DNA of 64,000 nucleotides, taken from NCBI RefSeq assembly GCF_001866645.1, contig NZ_MLYP01000058.1:62001-126000 (forward strand), read 5' to 3'. The translations under genes and the position numbers were made by a program. Positions 35,151 through 44,717 of the stretch are shown piece by piece; position 1 is the first letter of the stretch; each line of letters begins with the position of its first letter. This DNA is from Streptomyces colonosanans. Lineage in GTDB: Bacteria > Actinomycetota > Actinomycetes > Streptomycetales > Streptomycetaceae. Under the pieces are notes generated by a model. That model was not told the origin of the DNA, did not search any database, and saw only the letters and a list, made by a program, of their open reading frames with translations.

Positions 35151-37910
35151 ATGGAGAAGCTGGTCGAACGGGATGAGGAAGAAAAGACACTGGCCCAGGT
35201 CTACAACGAATGCTCGCTGGGCAGAAGTCGGATGGTCGCCATCGGCGGCCCGCTCGCAAGTGGAAAGACAGCCCTGCTGGACGCCTTCGCGCGCGACGCC
35301 GCCGACGCGGGCGCGACGGTCCTCGAGGCCACCGCGTCGAGTTTCGAGCGCTTCCAGCCGCTGGGGGTCATAGATCAGCTTCTCCGGGGGCGCCGGCTCT
35401 TCTCACACGGCGCGGAACTTGAGGTCCGCGCACTGGTGGAGAGCGTCGGTAGGTCGGGAGCGCACAGTGAAGTCTTCCCGCCGATCCTCGGTCTGCTGCA
35501 CAGTGCCTTCCAGCATCTGACCAACAGCTCGCCGCTGGTCGTTTGCATCGACGATGCGCATTTCATGGACGTCGAGTCGCTGCAGTGCCTGCTCGCACTC
35601 ATGCGCCGGATGGGCAACGCGCCGATATCGATCGTCCTCACCTACTGCCCGGACATGGGCCGGGACGGCGTCCAGCGCATCCTCCAGGCTGAGGTACTCA
35701 GGATGCCGAACTGCACCCAGCTGGACCTTGAGCCGCTCTCGGAGACGGGAGTCGCGACGGTACTTGAAGACTATTTCCATCTTGAGATGGCGGGCCGGAT
35801 CGCGTCCGAATGCAGACAGCTCAGCGGCGGTCGGCCGTTGCTGGTGCATGCTCTGGCCGAGGACTACGCCGGCAGGATTTCGGAGTCGGCCGCGCAGCGG
35901 CGGCCGGTGGCCGCCCCTGCCTTCGGCCGTGCCGTCCTGAGCTGCCTCTACCGGGCCGAGCCCGTTGTGCTCGAGATAGCGCAGGCGATGGCCGCGTTGG
36001 GCGAGTTCAGGTCGGTGGCCGTCGTTGCGCGCCTCTGCGGCATGGACCCGGAATCGCTCGGGCGTGTCGCCGCGTCCCCCGGCGTCGGTGGACTGCTGGA
36101 GCATGATCTTCTCGGGCAGCCCAGCGTGCGTGAGGCCGTACTTGGCAGCATCCCGCAGAAAGAGCGCCACGCCATGCGGTCTCGGGCTGCCCGCCTGCTG
36201 CACCAGGAGGGCGCCCCCGCACTCGTGACGGCCGAACACCTGATGCGTATCGACGAAGCGATCCCTTGGGCGAACCGGGTGCTGTGTGAGGCCGCGGACC
36301 AGGCCCTGGCCGACGGAGACCACGGCGCGGCAATCAGCTATCTCGAGCGGGCACATCGTGAGTGCGCGGACAGGCGGGAACGGATCGACACCGCCGCGAA
36401 GCTCGCCGACGTCGTGTGGCGGTACAACCCCGCGGCGGTGAAGAGCTACCTGCCTGATCTGGTCGCGGCCGCCGAGCAGGGCGAACTCTCCGTCCGGCAG
36501 TCGGTCCCCGTCGTCCGAAGCCTGCTCTGGAACGGCCAGGTAGAGCAGGCGACGCGAGTGATGGCATGCCTCGGCGACGACTCTCACGCGCAGGTCGGCG
36601 AGGACGCCGCCCCATACGCCGAGCAGCTGCGCCTGTGGCTCCCGCTCACGTGCCCGGGAATCGCACTCGCCCCGGGATTCGAGGACGCGGCCCCGCTGGA
36701 CATCGGCCTCAGCGCTCCCGAGCATCGGGCCGCGGCCGCACTCGGCGCGGTCCTCCGGGGCGCCGGCGAGGAGGGAGCCGTCCCCGCCGCGGAACTCGTC
36801 CTCCGGGAGGCCTTGGCCGGAGCGGCGAGCCCGGCGTCATCGCTCGCCTCACTCATGGTCTTGATCTATTCCGACAACCTTGACAAGGCGTCGGCATGGT
36901 GCGATGCCCTTCTCGCCTCCATGGGGGAGACGTACGGGCTCGTATGGAACGCCATGTTCACCTCGGCGCGCGCGGAGATCCACTACCGCCTCGGAGACCT
37001 GCCGAACGCCAAGCGGCAGGCACACGCCGCGCTCGCGCTGATGCCGCGCGAGAGCTGGGGAACGGCCATTGCCGTCCCACTTTCGCTCCTGATCCTCACC
37101 ACCACGGCGATGGGGAACCTGAGAGAGGCCGAAAGCCACCTTGACCTCCCCGTTCCCAGCGCCGCCTTCGGGACCCTGGGCGGAGTGATCTACCTCGACG
37201 CCCGTGGCCGCTTCCATCTCGCGCGCGGCCGCCACGACGCCGCTCTTAAGGACTTCCTGACGGCTGGACACCTGATGAAGCTCTGGGAGTCCGACTGCCC
37301 GTCCGCGGTACCCTGGCGAGCCAATGCCGCCCGCGCGTATCTCCACAAGGGCCTCGTGGCGCAGGCAAGGGAACTCCTGACGGAACAGATGTCGCTGCTC
37401 CCTTCAGGTCACCCGCGCACCCGCGGCCTGACCTACCGCGCTCTGGCAGCCACCCTCCGCCCGGACGAGCGTCCGCCGATGCTGCTGAAGGCGGCGAACA
37501 TTCTCGACCGCTGCGGCGACTCACTGAACCTGGCGTACACGCTCGCCGAGCTGGCCCATGCCCACGAGTCGCTGGGCGACTCCGCCCAGGCCCGCCGCCA
37601 CGCCCATAGGGCAAGGACACTGGCAGACCGATGCGCCGCGGCACTCCTGCCGGAATCGCCGACAGTGGCGGCCGACGAGGGAGCGGGAGCGCAGCCCCTC
37701 AGCGAGACCGACCCACCCGTCCGCCAGCTCAGCTCGGCGGAGTGGCGAGTAGCGGAACTGGCCGCCCGAGGCTCCACGAACGAGCAGATCGCCCGAAAGC
37801 TCTTCATCACGGTCAGCACCGTCGAACAGCACCTCACCCGCGCCTACCGAAAACTCGGCATCCGCCGCCGTACCCAACTCCCCTCGTGCCTACCCGAACT
37901 CGTCCCATGA
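35151..37910 (+). CDS. LAL-type transcriptional regulator (large ATP-binding LuxR)
   Basis: A 919-residue activator. The ATG at 35151 is preceded by GAGAAG; a GTG one codon earlier is possible. Walker A GGPLASGKT lies at ~32-40 and a Walker B-like hydrophobic strand VVCIDDAH at ~130, then a long helical tetratricopeptide-like middle, and a C-terminal LuxR helix-turn-helix (~850-905: LSSAEWRVAELAARGSTNEQIARKLFITVSTVEQHL). Proteins of this size and order (LAL family) are frequent pathway-specific activators in macrolide and other PKS clusters, acting as ATP-dependent switches. It probably activates the biosynthetic genes to its left. Its stop overlaps a small downstream frame by ATGA. Confidence 0.94.
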   Translation: MEKLVERDEEEKTLAQVYNECSLGRSRMVAIGGPLASGKTALLDAFARDAADAGATVLEATASSFERFQPLGVIDQLLRGRRLFSHGAELEVRALVESVGRSGAHSEVFPPILGLLHSAFQHLTNSSPLVVCIDDAHFMDVESLQCLLALMRRMGNAPISIVLTYCPDMGRDGVQRILQAEVLRMPNCTQLDLEPLSETGVATVLEDYFHLEMAGRIASECRQLSGGRPLLVHALAEDYAGRISESAAQRRPVAAPAFGRAVLSCLYRAEPVVLEIAQAMAALGEFRSVAVVARLCGMDPESLGRVAASPGVGGLLEHDLLGQPSVREAVLGSIPQKERHAMRSRAARLLHQEGAPALVTAEHLMRIDEAIPWANRVLCEAADQALADGDHGAAISYLERAHRECADRRERIDTAAKLADVVWRYNPAAVKSYLPDLVAAAEQGELSVRQSVPVVRSLLWNGQVEQATRVMACLGDDSHAQVGEDAAPYAEQLRLWLPLTCPGIALAPGFEDAAPLDIGLSAPEHRAAAALGAVLRGAGEEGAVPAAELVLREALAGAASPASSLASLMVLIYSDNLDKASAWCDALLASMGETYGLVWNAMFTSARAEIHYRLGDLPNAKRQAHAALALMPRESWGTAIAVPLSLLILTTTAMGNLREAESHLDLPVPSAAFGTLGGVIYLDARGRFHLARGRHDAALKDFLTAGHLMKLWESDCPSAVPWRANAARAYLHKGLVAQARELLTEQMSLLPSGHPRTRGLTYRALAATLRPDERPPMLLKAANILDRCGDSLNLAYTLAELAHAHESLGDSAQARRHAHRARTLADRCAAALLPESPTVAADEGAGAQPLSETDPPVRQLSSAEWRVAELAARGSTNEQIARKLFITVSTVEQHLTRAYRKLGIRRRTQLPSCLPELVP

Positions 37911-38035
37911 CCACCGCCGCCCACGAGCCGCTCGGCGACGGGGTCCCGCGATCCCGGGCGGTGGGACCGGGCACGTCGGTGGTGCTCTGCACGGCGCTGA
38001 TGCTGTTGTGTGGCCGGGAGAAGGCCACGGCCTGA
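37907..38035 (+). CDS. possible 42-residue small protein overlapping the LAL gene
   Basis: The ATG at 37907 overlaps the LAL stop (ATGA), which would allow coupled translation. The peptide has a hydrophobic stretch near its end (VVLCTALMLLCG), and its stop codon forms part of the following terminator stem. No family is recognised and the frame may be fortuitous. Confidence 0.25.
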   Translation: MTTAAHEPLGDGVPRSRAVGPGTSVVLCTALMLLCGREKATA

Positions 38036-38067
38036 CCGCCCGACCGCGCAGGGCGGGCGGGCGGTCA
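38033..38067. terminator. bidirectional terminator between LAL unit and secreted-protein gene
   Basis: 9-bp stem TGACCGCCC/GGGCGGTCA (38033-38041 with 38059-38067) that includes the stop codons of both converging frames. Confidence 0.7.
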
Positions 38068-38736
38068 GTTCTTCCGGCCGCTCTCCAGGGCGGTCACTGC
38101 ACTCCTGGCGGCTTTGATGGCGCCCTTGTTGATCTCGTCCGTACCGGGCGCCTTCTTCGTCTCGAAGTCACTGCCGTTGTAGGTGACGACCACCAGTGCG
38201 TTGGACGCGCGCACCAGCACCACCCCCTCGCGTGTCTCCTGCTTGTCCTTGGTGGTGAGGTTCACGACGGAATAGGCAGTGTCGCCGAGACCGGGCACGG
38301 CCCCTCCGCCGCTCTGCTTCGAGGTGCGTTCCTGGTAGGACTTCTGCGCCTGCGCCTCGGAGCCCGCGATCTCGAAGGACACGTCGAGCCAGCGGTAGTC
38401 GTAGCCCTTGAGCGCGTTCCAGGAGCAGGTGCGCCGCAGCGACTTGTCCGTCGAGGGGATTTCCTGCCCGGCCGGCTTGGCGCCGGGGACCAAAGACGTG
38501 ATCGTCTTCTCGGGCAGGCTGGTGCACGGTGCCGGCGCGGTGGTGTACGTCTTGACCGCGGCCGACGCCGTCGGAGCGGGCGCGTCCTGGGAGTCCGGGG
38601 TCTTCTGCGCCGACTTGTGGTCGGTGGCGGAGGTCGAGGCGGGCGGATCCGACGACAGAGCCCAGCCCGCCACGGCGAGCACGGCAACCGGCAGCAGGCG
38701 TGCGGTCAGGGCGAGCGGCAGAGGAAGAGAACGCAC
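38065..38736 (-). CDS. putative secreted DUF3558-like protein
   Basis: 223 residues from a GTG at 38736 with GAGAAG six bases upstream; the open frame continues far upstream, but only antisense to the lipoate ligase gene. The N terminus is a signal peptide (RSLPLPLALTARLLPVAVLAVAGWALSS) with no lipobox cysteine, then a Ser/Thr/Pro/Ala-rich linker (~30-60). Next comes a globular domain with CTSLPE… and a TCSW segment (the two Cys are probably disulfide-linked), resembling DUF3558-type exported proteins of actinomycetes. Function unknown. It converges with the LAL gene. Confidence 0.7.
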   Translation of the reverse strand: MRSLPLPLALTARLLPVAVLAVAGWALSSDPPASTSATDHKSAQKTPDSQDAPAPTASAAVKTYTTAPAPCTSLPEKTITSLVPGAKPAGQEIPSTDKSLRRTCSWNALKGYDYRWLDVSFEIAGSEAQAQKSYQERTSKQSGGGAVPGLGDTAYSVVNLTTKDKQETREGVVLVRASNALVVVTYNGSDFETKKAPGTDEINKGAIKAARSAVTALESGRKN

Positions 38737-38942
38737 GGCGCACTTCTCGATGGGGGAGGACGGTGCGGGGGAAGTCCGCACTGCGGATCGTACGCCAGTG
38801 TCACATGACTCTTTGCAGGGCAGGAAGCTTGAACTCGCTCCGTGGTCGCGCTGTGACAGAGACTCAACTCCGAAGCGGCCCTGTCCTGCCGCGCCCACAG
38901 GTACGTGAACCCGGTGCCCGGGCCACACACACCGGGGCGCAC

Positions 38943-40007
38943 TCAGGGCACGCGGGCCGTCCACTCCGCCGAGCCGAACTTCGTCCGTGCCAGCTCCTGC
39001 GCGCGAGCCAGCTCCGCGTCCGTCACCTCGCCGTCCGCCAGGCCGTAGCGTCCGCGGAACGACTCGATCATCCGCCCGATGACGGCCTCGCGCGCCAGCC
39101 CGGTCTGCCGGCGCAGCGGATCGACCCGCTTCTTCGCGCTCTTGATGCCCTTGTCGGACAGCTTCTCCCGCCCGATACGCAGGACTTCGAGCATTTTGTC
39201 GGCGTCGATGTCGTACGACATGGTCACATGGTGCAGAACGGCACCGGGCCCTCCACCCGGTCCCACGATCCGCTTCTGGGCGGCGCCCGCGATCTTCCCG
39301 TGCTCCGTGGCGATGTCGTTCAGCGGCTGGTACCAGGCCATGATGCCCATGTCGCCCAGCGCACCCAGCACCCAGTCGTCGAGATACGCGTAACTGTCCT
39401 GGAAGGACAGCCCGTGCACGAGCGCCTCGGGCACGGACAGCGAATAGGTGATCGTGTTGCCCGGCTCCACGAACATGGCGCCGCCCCCGGAGATCCGGCG
39501 CACGACCTGGATGCCGTGGCGCGCTGCGCCCTCCGGGTCCACCTCGTTGCGCAGCGACTGGAAGCTGCCGATGATCACCGCCGGGGCACCCCACTCCCAC
39601 ACGCGCAGCGTCGGCGGGCGACGCCCGGCGGCAACCTCGGAGGTCAGCACCTCGTCCAGCGCCATGTGCAGGGCCGGCGCCTGTGGGCCCTCATGGATGA
39701 GCTGCCAGTCGTAGTCGGTCCAGTCGGTGGCGTGCGCGAGGGCCCGGCGCACCGCGATCCCGATGCCCTCCGAGGTCAGCCCGTACATCACGGTGCCCTC
39801 GGGAAGGGCCGCGTCGATCCGGGCGGCCAGGCCGGCCGCGTCGGTGTCCGCCGGGGCGCCCTCCAGCGCGCGGTTCACGGCGTCGAGCGCCTCGTCCGGT
39901 TCGAGGAAGAAGTCGCCCGCCACGCGCGCGTGCCGCAGCACGCCCTCCTCGACGTCCACATCCACGACGACGAGCTTGCCGCCCGGGACCTTGTACTCAC
40001 CGTGCAC
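38943..40007 (-). CDS. lplA: lipoate-protein ligase A with permuted domain order
   Basis: 354 residues from a GTG at 40007; AGGAGG lies 7 bp upstream and fixes the start. It activates lipoate with ATP and attaches it to a lysine of 2-oxoacid dehydrogenase E2 subunits or GcvH. The catalytic domain (~115-350) shows RRISGGGAMF and GKIAGAAQKRI, which holds the adenylate-binding Lys. Unusually, the small accessory domain that follows the catalytic domain in E. coli LplA (pattern GGKLVVVDVDVEEG…GDFFLEP) comes first here (~7-75). It is the third gene of a minus-strand series after the two-component genes, 102 bp downstream of the response regulator, and may be separately expressed. Confidence 0.88.
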   Translation of the reverse strand: MHGEYKVPGGKLVVVDVDVEEGVLRHARVAGDFFLEPDEALDAVNRALEGAPADTDAAGLAARIDAALPEGTVMYGLTSEGIGIAVRRALAHATDWTDYDWQLIHEGPQAPALHMALDEVLTSEVAAGRRPPTLRVWEWGAPAVIIGSFQSLRNEVDPEGAARHGIQVVRRISGGGAMFVEPGNTITYSLSVPEALVHGLSFQDSYAYLDDWVLGALGDMGIMAWYQPLNDIATEHGKIAGAAQKRIVGPGGGPGAVLHHVTMSYDIDADKMLEVLRIGREKLSDKGIKSAKKRVDPLRRQTGLAREAVIGRMIESFRGRYGLADGEVTDAELARAQELARTKFGSAEWTARVP

Positions 40008-40109
40008 TGATCGGCCTCCTGTCCTGCCGAAGGAGATCAACGCCGGGGACCGCCGTGGTGTTCCCGGGCCCGGGGCGTTTCCGTCCGCCGTTCTCACCGT
40101 CCGCCGTCC

Positions 40110-40799
40110 TCACTGGCCGCGTTGTCCCACCTCGACCAGCCCCGTCTCGTACGCGGCGATCACCGCCTGCGCTCGGTCCCGGACGCCCAGTTTTCCGAAG
40201 ACGCTGGTGATGTGGTTCTTCACGGTCGAGACGCTGATGTCCATCGTCGTCGCGATCTCCGTGTTGTCCAGGCCCGTGGCCATCAGCCGCCACACCTCGA
40301 GCTCACGCGGCGTCAGCAGGTCCGTGTGCGCGGAGGGCGGATCGGGGCGCTGCGGGGCCCTGACGTAGGCGGAGATCAGCCGGGTCATCAGTCGGGGTGC
40401 GACGGCGGCCTCCCCGGTGTGCACGACCCTGACGGCCGTGACCAGTTCCTCCGGCGAGATGTCCTTGGGCAGAAACCCGCAGGCGCCCGCACGCAGCGCC
40501 GCCACCACGTACTCGTCCATGTCGAAGGTGCTCAGCGCCAGCACGCGGCAGTCCGGCAGCTCCCGAGCGAGACGGCCGGTCGCGGCGACCCCGTCCAGCA
40601 CGGGCATGCGGATGTCCATCACGACCACATCAGGCCGCAACCGGTGCGCCAGCGTCACCGCCTGCTCGCCGTCCTCTGCTTCGCCGACCACCTCGAAGGC
40701 GGGGTCCGGCGTGAGGATCAACGCCAGTCCCCGGCGCACCAGCGGCTGGTCGTCCGCGATCAGGACCCTGATCGGCTCCGCGTCCGCCGTACCGTTCAT
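40110..40799 (-). CDS. two-component response regulator, NarL family
   Basis: A 229-residue regulator starting at the ATG 40799, which overlaps the kinase stop codon as TGATG, a sign of translational coupling. The receiver domain (~10-125) has the acidic pair IADDQ, phospho-acceptor Asp in VVVMDIRMP, the STFD switch and the conserved Lys in LPKD. The LuxR-type DNA-binding domain (~160-220) reads LTPRELEVWRLMATGLDNTEIATTMDISVSTVKNHI. The partner kinase is directly upstream. Targets are unknown; the divergent MmpL transporter gene is a plausible one. Confidence 0.95.
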   Translation of the reverse strand: MNGTADAEPIRVLIADDQPLVRRGLALILTPDPAFEVVGEAEDGEQAVTLAHRLRPDVVVMDIRMPVLDGVAATGRLARELPDCRVLALSTFDMDEYVVAALRAGACGFLPKDISPEELVTAVRVVHTGEAAVAPRLMTRLISAYVRAPQRPDPPSAHTDLLTPRELEVWRLMATGLDNTEIATTMDISVSTVKNHITSVFGKLGVRDRAQAVIAAYETGLVEVGQRGQ

Positions 40800-41968
40800 C
40801 ACCGCACCCCCTCGTCGACCGGCAGCGGCAGCCGGGCCCGGACCCGGAACCCGCCCTCGTCCAGCGGGCCCGCCTCCAGCGTCCCACCGTGCAGCACGAC
40901 CCGCTCCCGCATCCCGATCAGTCCGTATCCGGACCCGGCGCTGAAGCCCGCGCCCGGCCCGTCGTCCGACACCTCCACCGTCACCTCGCCCTGACCGTAG
41001 GTCAGTTGTACGTCGGCCTTTGCCTCACGGGCGTACTTGCGGGTGTTCGTCAGTGCTTCCTGCACGACCCGGAACAGGGTCAGCCCGATGCTCGACGGCA
41101 CCGTGCGCGGCTCGCCCCGCACATCGAGCGCGGTGGGCACCCCGGACCGGCAGGACTCGGTGACGAGGCGGTCCAGGTCCGTGATTCCCGGTTGCGGGGC
41201 GGTCGGTTCCTCCTCAGCCTCGTCTCCGGCCCGCAGGACGTCCAGGAGTTGGCGCATCTCGCGCAGTGCCATCCGGCCGGACCCCTCCAGCGTCACCAGG
41301 GCCTCCCTGGCCTGTTCCGGGGACGCCGTCAGGTTGGCCCGCGCGCCCCCGGCCATCAGCTGCATGGTGGTGATGTGGTGCGCCACGATGTCGTGCAACT
41401 CTCGTGCTATGCGCCGCCGTTCGGCGGCCACTGCCTGGTCCGCGAGCAGCTGCCGTCTGGCCTCGTTGTCCCGTTGCCAGCGGTTCATCACGGTCGCGGC
41501 CCCCACCACCAGCACAGCGGCGGCCACGGCGCCCGCCACGTCGATGAACGACGGGTGTGGCCACGAGGTCTGTGCCACCAGCGGCAGGACGATCGCCGCA
41601 AGTGCCGCCGGCGCCGTCACGGCGAGGCCCCGCAAGCGGACGACCGTGTAGAGCGCCACCACCAGCGTGGCGTTGAAATGCTGAGGCATCGGCACGCTCA
41701 GGTTCAGCGCCAGCCCGAACAGCAGGACGGCCGCCAGCACCGGCACCGGAGCGCGGCGCCGGACGAGCAGAGGCAGAGCGGGCACGACCAGGAGAACGCA
41801 CCCGACGGCGGGGACGTGCCCCAGGGTGGCCTGGGTGCCGAAGACGAAGCCGATCAGGTCCACGACCGCCGCCCCGACTGCGACCAGCGCGTCGTTGCGT
41901 GTCCACGGCAGCGATTCACCGCCCGGCCGATCCTCGGGTGCCCCGGGCCCAGGGCCCTCTGTCGGCAT
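40799..41968 (-). CDS. sensor histidine kinase, HisKA_3 family
   Basis: 389 residues from the ATG at 41968, with AGGAGG six bases upstream; the open frame runs further up but without coding character. About five membrane helices (~25-165) form the sensor. The dimerization/phosphoacceptor motif is RRRIARELHDIVAHHIT (~195-210, His in ELHD), followed by an ATPase domain with VVQEALTNTRKYA, DDGPGAG and GYGLIGMRER. It autophosphorylates and passes phosphate to the regulator encoded immediately downstream. Short extracytoplasmic loops suggest sensing within the membrane, as in DesK-like cell-envelope sensors. Confidence 0.95.
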   Translation of the reverse strand: MPTEGPGPGAPEDRPGGESLPWTRNDALVAVGAAVVDLIGFVFGTQATLGHVPAVGCVLLVVPALPLLVRRRAPVPVLAAVLLFGLALNLSVPMPQHFNATLVVALYTVVRLRGLAVTAPAALAAIVLPLVAQTSWPHPSFIDVAGAVAAAVLVVGAATVMNRWQRDNEARRQLLADQAVAAERRRIARELHDIVAHHITTMQLMAGGARANLTASPEQAREALVTLEGSGRMALREMRQLLDVLRAGDEAEEEPTAPQPGITDLDRLVTESCRSGVPTALDVRGEPRTVPSSIGLTLFRVVQEALTNTRKYAREAKADVQLTYGQGEVTVEVSDDGPGAGFSAGSGYGLIGMRERVVLHGGTLEAGPLDEGGFRVRARLPLPVDEGVR

Positions 41969-42282
41969 GACGGTCCTCCTCTGACGCTGCCGGTGCCGTA
42001 CGACCGGCATGGCGTGATCCAGTGACGCAACGTGATTCAGCAGGCGACGTTCGACCGGGCAAACGTCGCCTTTCGGGGCACCAGTTTCCCATCTGCTTCT
42101 CGCGGTCCCGCCCCGGGACCTCGAGCCGGCCCGGCCTGGGACCAGGGTCCTGGTCGGCACGGCGGCCCGGACCCCGCTCCCACACCTCTTCTCGTCCGGC
42201 GCTCGGACGATTCCCGCGCCGACCGCTGATGAGCTGGAGACCGGCCGCAAACGCGGCGCACCACCCACTGCCGGAGGACAAC
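41969..42282. promoter_or_regulatory. divergent intergenic region with palindrome at 42042-42071
   Basis: 314 bp between the divergent kinase and MmpL genes. It contains a perfect 10-bp inverted repeat AGGCGACGTT/AACGTCGCCT (42042-42051 with 42062-42071). The part 42056-42085 closely matches 16174-16203. Here no gene ends nearby, so an operator or attenuator role is as likely as termination. Confidence 0.55.
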
Positions 42283-44505
42283 GTGATCCGCGCCCTGACC
42301 GGGTTTTCCACCCGGAACCCATGGAAGGTCATCGCCCTGTGGGCGGTGTTGGGCATCTTTCTCAGCGGGCTCGGCCAGGTGCTGCTGTTCCGCGTCACCC
42401 AGAGCCAGGCCGGCGACTTCCTGCCCGCGACCTACGACTCCGCCGCCGCGATGAAGATCGCTGAGGAGCGCTTCGGAGCCGACCCCGACGCCAACGCGAT
42501 CACCGTGCTCGTCGCCCGCACCGACGGCAAGCCCCTCACCGCACCGGACCAGCGCACGATCGGCGCCGTCGCGGAGAAGCTGGCCCACCGGCACGTGCAG
42601 ATGCCAAAGAACGACGACAACGGGCCCTCCTTCCTGGTCAAGGACTACTCCCAGACGCCCAGAGTCAGCCCCGCCGTGGTCGCGCCCGACCGCAGCTTCG
42701 AGCTGCTGTCTGTGGAGCTGACGGGCAACTCCACGGACCCGGGCCTCCAGGACCTCTACCGTGCCGTCCGCGACGGCACGCGGCAGGCGTTCGTCGAGGA
42801 GGGTATGCGGACCGGGTTCACCGGCGGCCTGGCCGACCAGGTCGACACCGCCGACGCCGAGAAGACGACCACGACGGTCGTCGGGTTCCTCATGATCGGT
42901 CTGATCGTGCTGATCAACATTCTGGTGTTCCGCAGCGTGCTCGCGGCCTTCGTGCCGCTCTTCGCGGTCGCCCTGGTCGGCGGCGCTGCGGCGGGAGCGG
43001 TCGTCGGCGTCGCGATGCTCACCGGAATCAAGCTCGACCCCGGCACACCGAGCATCATCGGCGTCGTACTGATCGGCATCGGCGTCGACTACTTCCTCTT
43101 CCTCCTCTTCCGTTTCCGCGAGCAGTTGAGGGCGCGCCCGGACCTGCCGGCCCGTACCGTGTCCGGCGAGGTCAGCGCCCGGGTCGGAATCGCGATCACC
43201 TCGGCCGCCCTGACCATCGTGGCCGCCTTCGCGACGCTCGGAGTCGCGACCTTCGGCCAGTTCCGGGTGCTCGGCCCCGCCGTAGCTGTATCGGTCCTGG
43301 TGATGCTGCTGGCCAGCCTCACCCTGATGCCGGCGCTCCTCGCCGTCACCAGACGCAAGATGTTCTGGCCCTCCCGCGCCCTGAAGCGCGAGCCCCGCCC
43401 CGGCAGGGCCGCGCGTCTGGGCGACTTCGTGGCCCGCCGCCCGCTGACCGCCATCCTGGCCAGCCTCGCTCTGCTCGGCGCCCTGACCGCGGGACTGATC
43501 GGCATCCGGATGGACTTCGGCCAGACAGGCGGAACTCACAAGACGGCCGCGGCCGCCACCTCCGCCGAGATCACCCGCGCCCTGCCCGCGGGGGTATCCG
43601 ACCCGGCCAGCGTCTACGTCGAGGCCACGGACCACCAGGCCCTCACCGCCGGGCGCCTCAAGGCGCTGCCCAAGGCCCTCGCCGAGGTCAAGGGCGTCGG
43701 GCAGGTCGGCAGGACCGTCCTCAACGATGACCGCACCGCCGCCCGGATCGACCTGTACCTCACCGTGGACTCGCAGCGCGCGCAGGCCCGCCACCTGGTG
43801 GCGGGACCCGTCCGCGACGCCGTCGCCCGCCACACACCCGCAGGCACCGAAGCCCATGTCGGCGGCACCGCCGCGATCTTCGCGGACGTCTCCACCGCCG
43901 TCGACCATGACCTGAGGATCGTGTTCCCGGTCGCCGCCGTGCTGATCGCCCTCATCCTGCTCGTGCTGCTGCGCAGCCTGCTCGCCCCGGCCGTGCTCAT
44001 GATCGCCGTCAGCCTCGGCTTCGTCGCCACCCTCGGCGCCTCCACGCTCTTCTTCCAGCGCCTCCTCGACAAGCCGGGCGTCAACTTTGTTCTGCCGCTG
44101 GTGCTGTTCCTCTTCGTCGTCGCCCTCGGCACCGACTACAACATCCTGATCAGCGACCGCATCCGCGAGGAGATGGAACACCCCGGCCCGGCCCGCGCCG
44201 CCGTCGCCCGCGCCGTGCGCCACACCGCGCCGGCCATCATGACCGCAGGCATAGTCCTCGCCGCCTCCTTCGGCAGCCTCGGCGTCAATGCGGACCCGTC
44301 GACCCAGCAGATCGGCTTCGCGACCGCGCTAGGCATCCTGCTCTCCGCGTTCGTCCTCTCTCTGGTGCTGGTACCGGCGCTCGCCGCGCTCCTCGGCCGG
44401 GGCATCTGGTGGCCGGTCCGCCCGCGCCGCACACAGCCTCGCCCCCACACCGCGCCTCCGCCTGCGGCCGACCGGCCCTACCACGACGGTGACTTCGTCC
44501 ACTGA
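42283..44505 (+). CDS. MmpL/RND-family membrane transporter
   Basis: 740 residues from the GTG at 42283, chosen because GGAGGA lies just upstream and the first residues (VIRALTGFSTRNPWKVIALWAVLG) match the family N terminus; longer in-frame starts only add low-complexity sequence. The layout is the usual two halves, each with a membrane helix bundle and an extracytoplasmic domain. GVDYFLFLLFRFRE and GTDYNILISDRIREE are the conserved proton-relay helices. It resembles, but is distinct from, the MmpL-like gene at 19829. Divergent from a two-component system that probably regulates it. It exports lipids or hydrophobic compounds; the substrate is unknown. Confidence 0.93.
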   Translation: MIRALTGFSTRNPWKVIALWAVLGIFLSGLGQVLLFRVTQSQAGDFLPATYDSAAAMKIAEERFGADPDANAITVLVARTDGKPLTAPDQRTIGAVAEKLAHRHVQMPKNDDNGPSFLVKDYSQTPRVSPAVVAPDRSFELLSVELTGNSTDPGLQDLYRAVRDGTRQAFVEEGMRTGFTGGLADQVDTADAEKTTTTVVGFLMIGLIVLINILVFRSVLAAFVPLFAVALVGGAAAGAVVGVAMLTGIKLDPGTPSIIGVVLIGIGVDYFLFLLFRFREQLRARPDLPARTVSGEVSARVGIAITSAALTIVAAFATLGVATFGQFRVLGPAVAVSVLVMLLASLTLMPALLAVTRRKMFWPSRALKREPRPGRAARLGDFVARRPLTAILASLALLGALTAGLIGIRMDFGQTGGTHKTAAAATSAEITRALPAGVSDPASVYVEATDHQALTAGRLKALPKALAEVKGVGQVGRTVLNDDRTAARIDLYLTVDSQRAQARHLVAGPVRDAVARHTPAGTEAHVGGTAAIFADVSTAVDHDLRIVFPVAAVLIALILLVLLRSLLAPAVLMIAVSLGFVATLGASTLFFQRLLDKPGVNFVLPLVLFLFVVALGTDYNILISDRIREEMEHPGPARAAVARAVRHTAPAIMTAGIVLAASFGSLGVNADPSTQQIGFATALGILLSAFVLSLVLVPALAALLGRGIWWPVRPRRTQPRPHTAPPPAADRPYHDGDFVH

Positions 44506-44528
44506 CCAATCTGCCGACGAGGGTGAGC

Positions 44529-44717
44529 TCAGTCCGCGGCCGCCCGCTCTCCGGCCGGGCGCCTGCGCCATGCGCTCTCGGTGAGCGACGGCGGCTGCCA
44601 GGCGCCGTCGGCCTGATAGAGATCGGTGCCGGGAGCCACGATTGGAGTGCGGTCGATAGCAAGAGCACGGGGGAGTTCCGTCGGGCGCGTTGTCAGTGGT
44701 ACCAAGGCGGTCACCAT
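44529..44717 (-). CDS. small hypothetical protein or gene remnant
   Basis: 62 codons from an ATG at 44717 (AGGG just upstream) to TGA at 44529. It reads coherently (LPRALAIDRTPIVAPGTDLYQ…) with normal codon use, but matches no family I know. It overlaps nothing else and faces the end of the MmpL gene. It may be a complete small protein or the tail of a decayed gene. Confidence 0.35.
   Translation of the reverse strand: MVTALVPLTTRPTELPRALAIDRTPIVAPGTDLYQADGAWQPPSLTESAWRRRPAGERAAAD

Noticed and set aside
42037..44223. Minus-strand 728-codon frame opposite the second MmpL gene
   Set aside because: Highly charged Glu/Asp/Gln/Arg-rich shadow frame; the plus strand encodes a conserved transporter.
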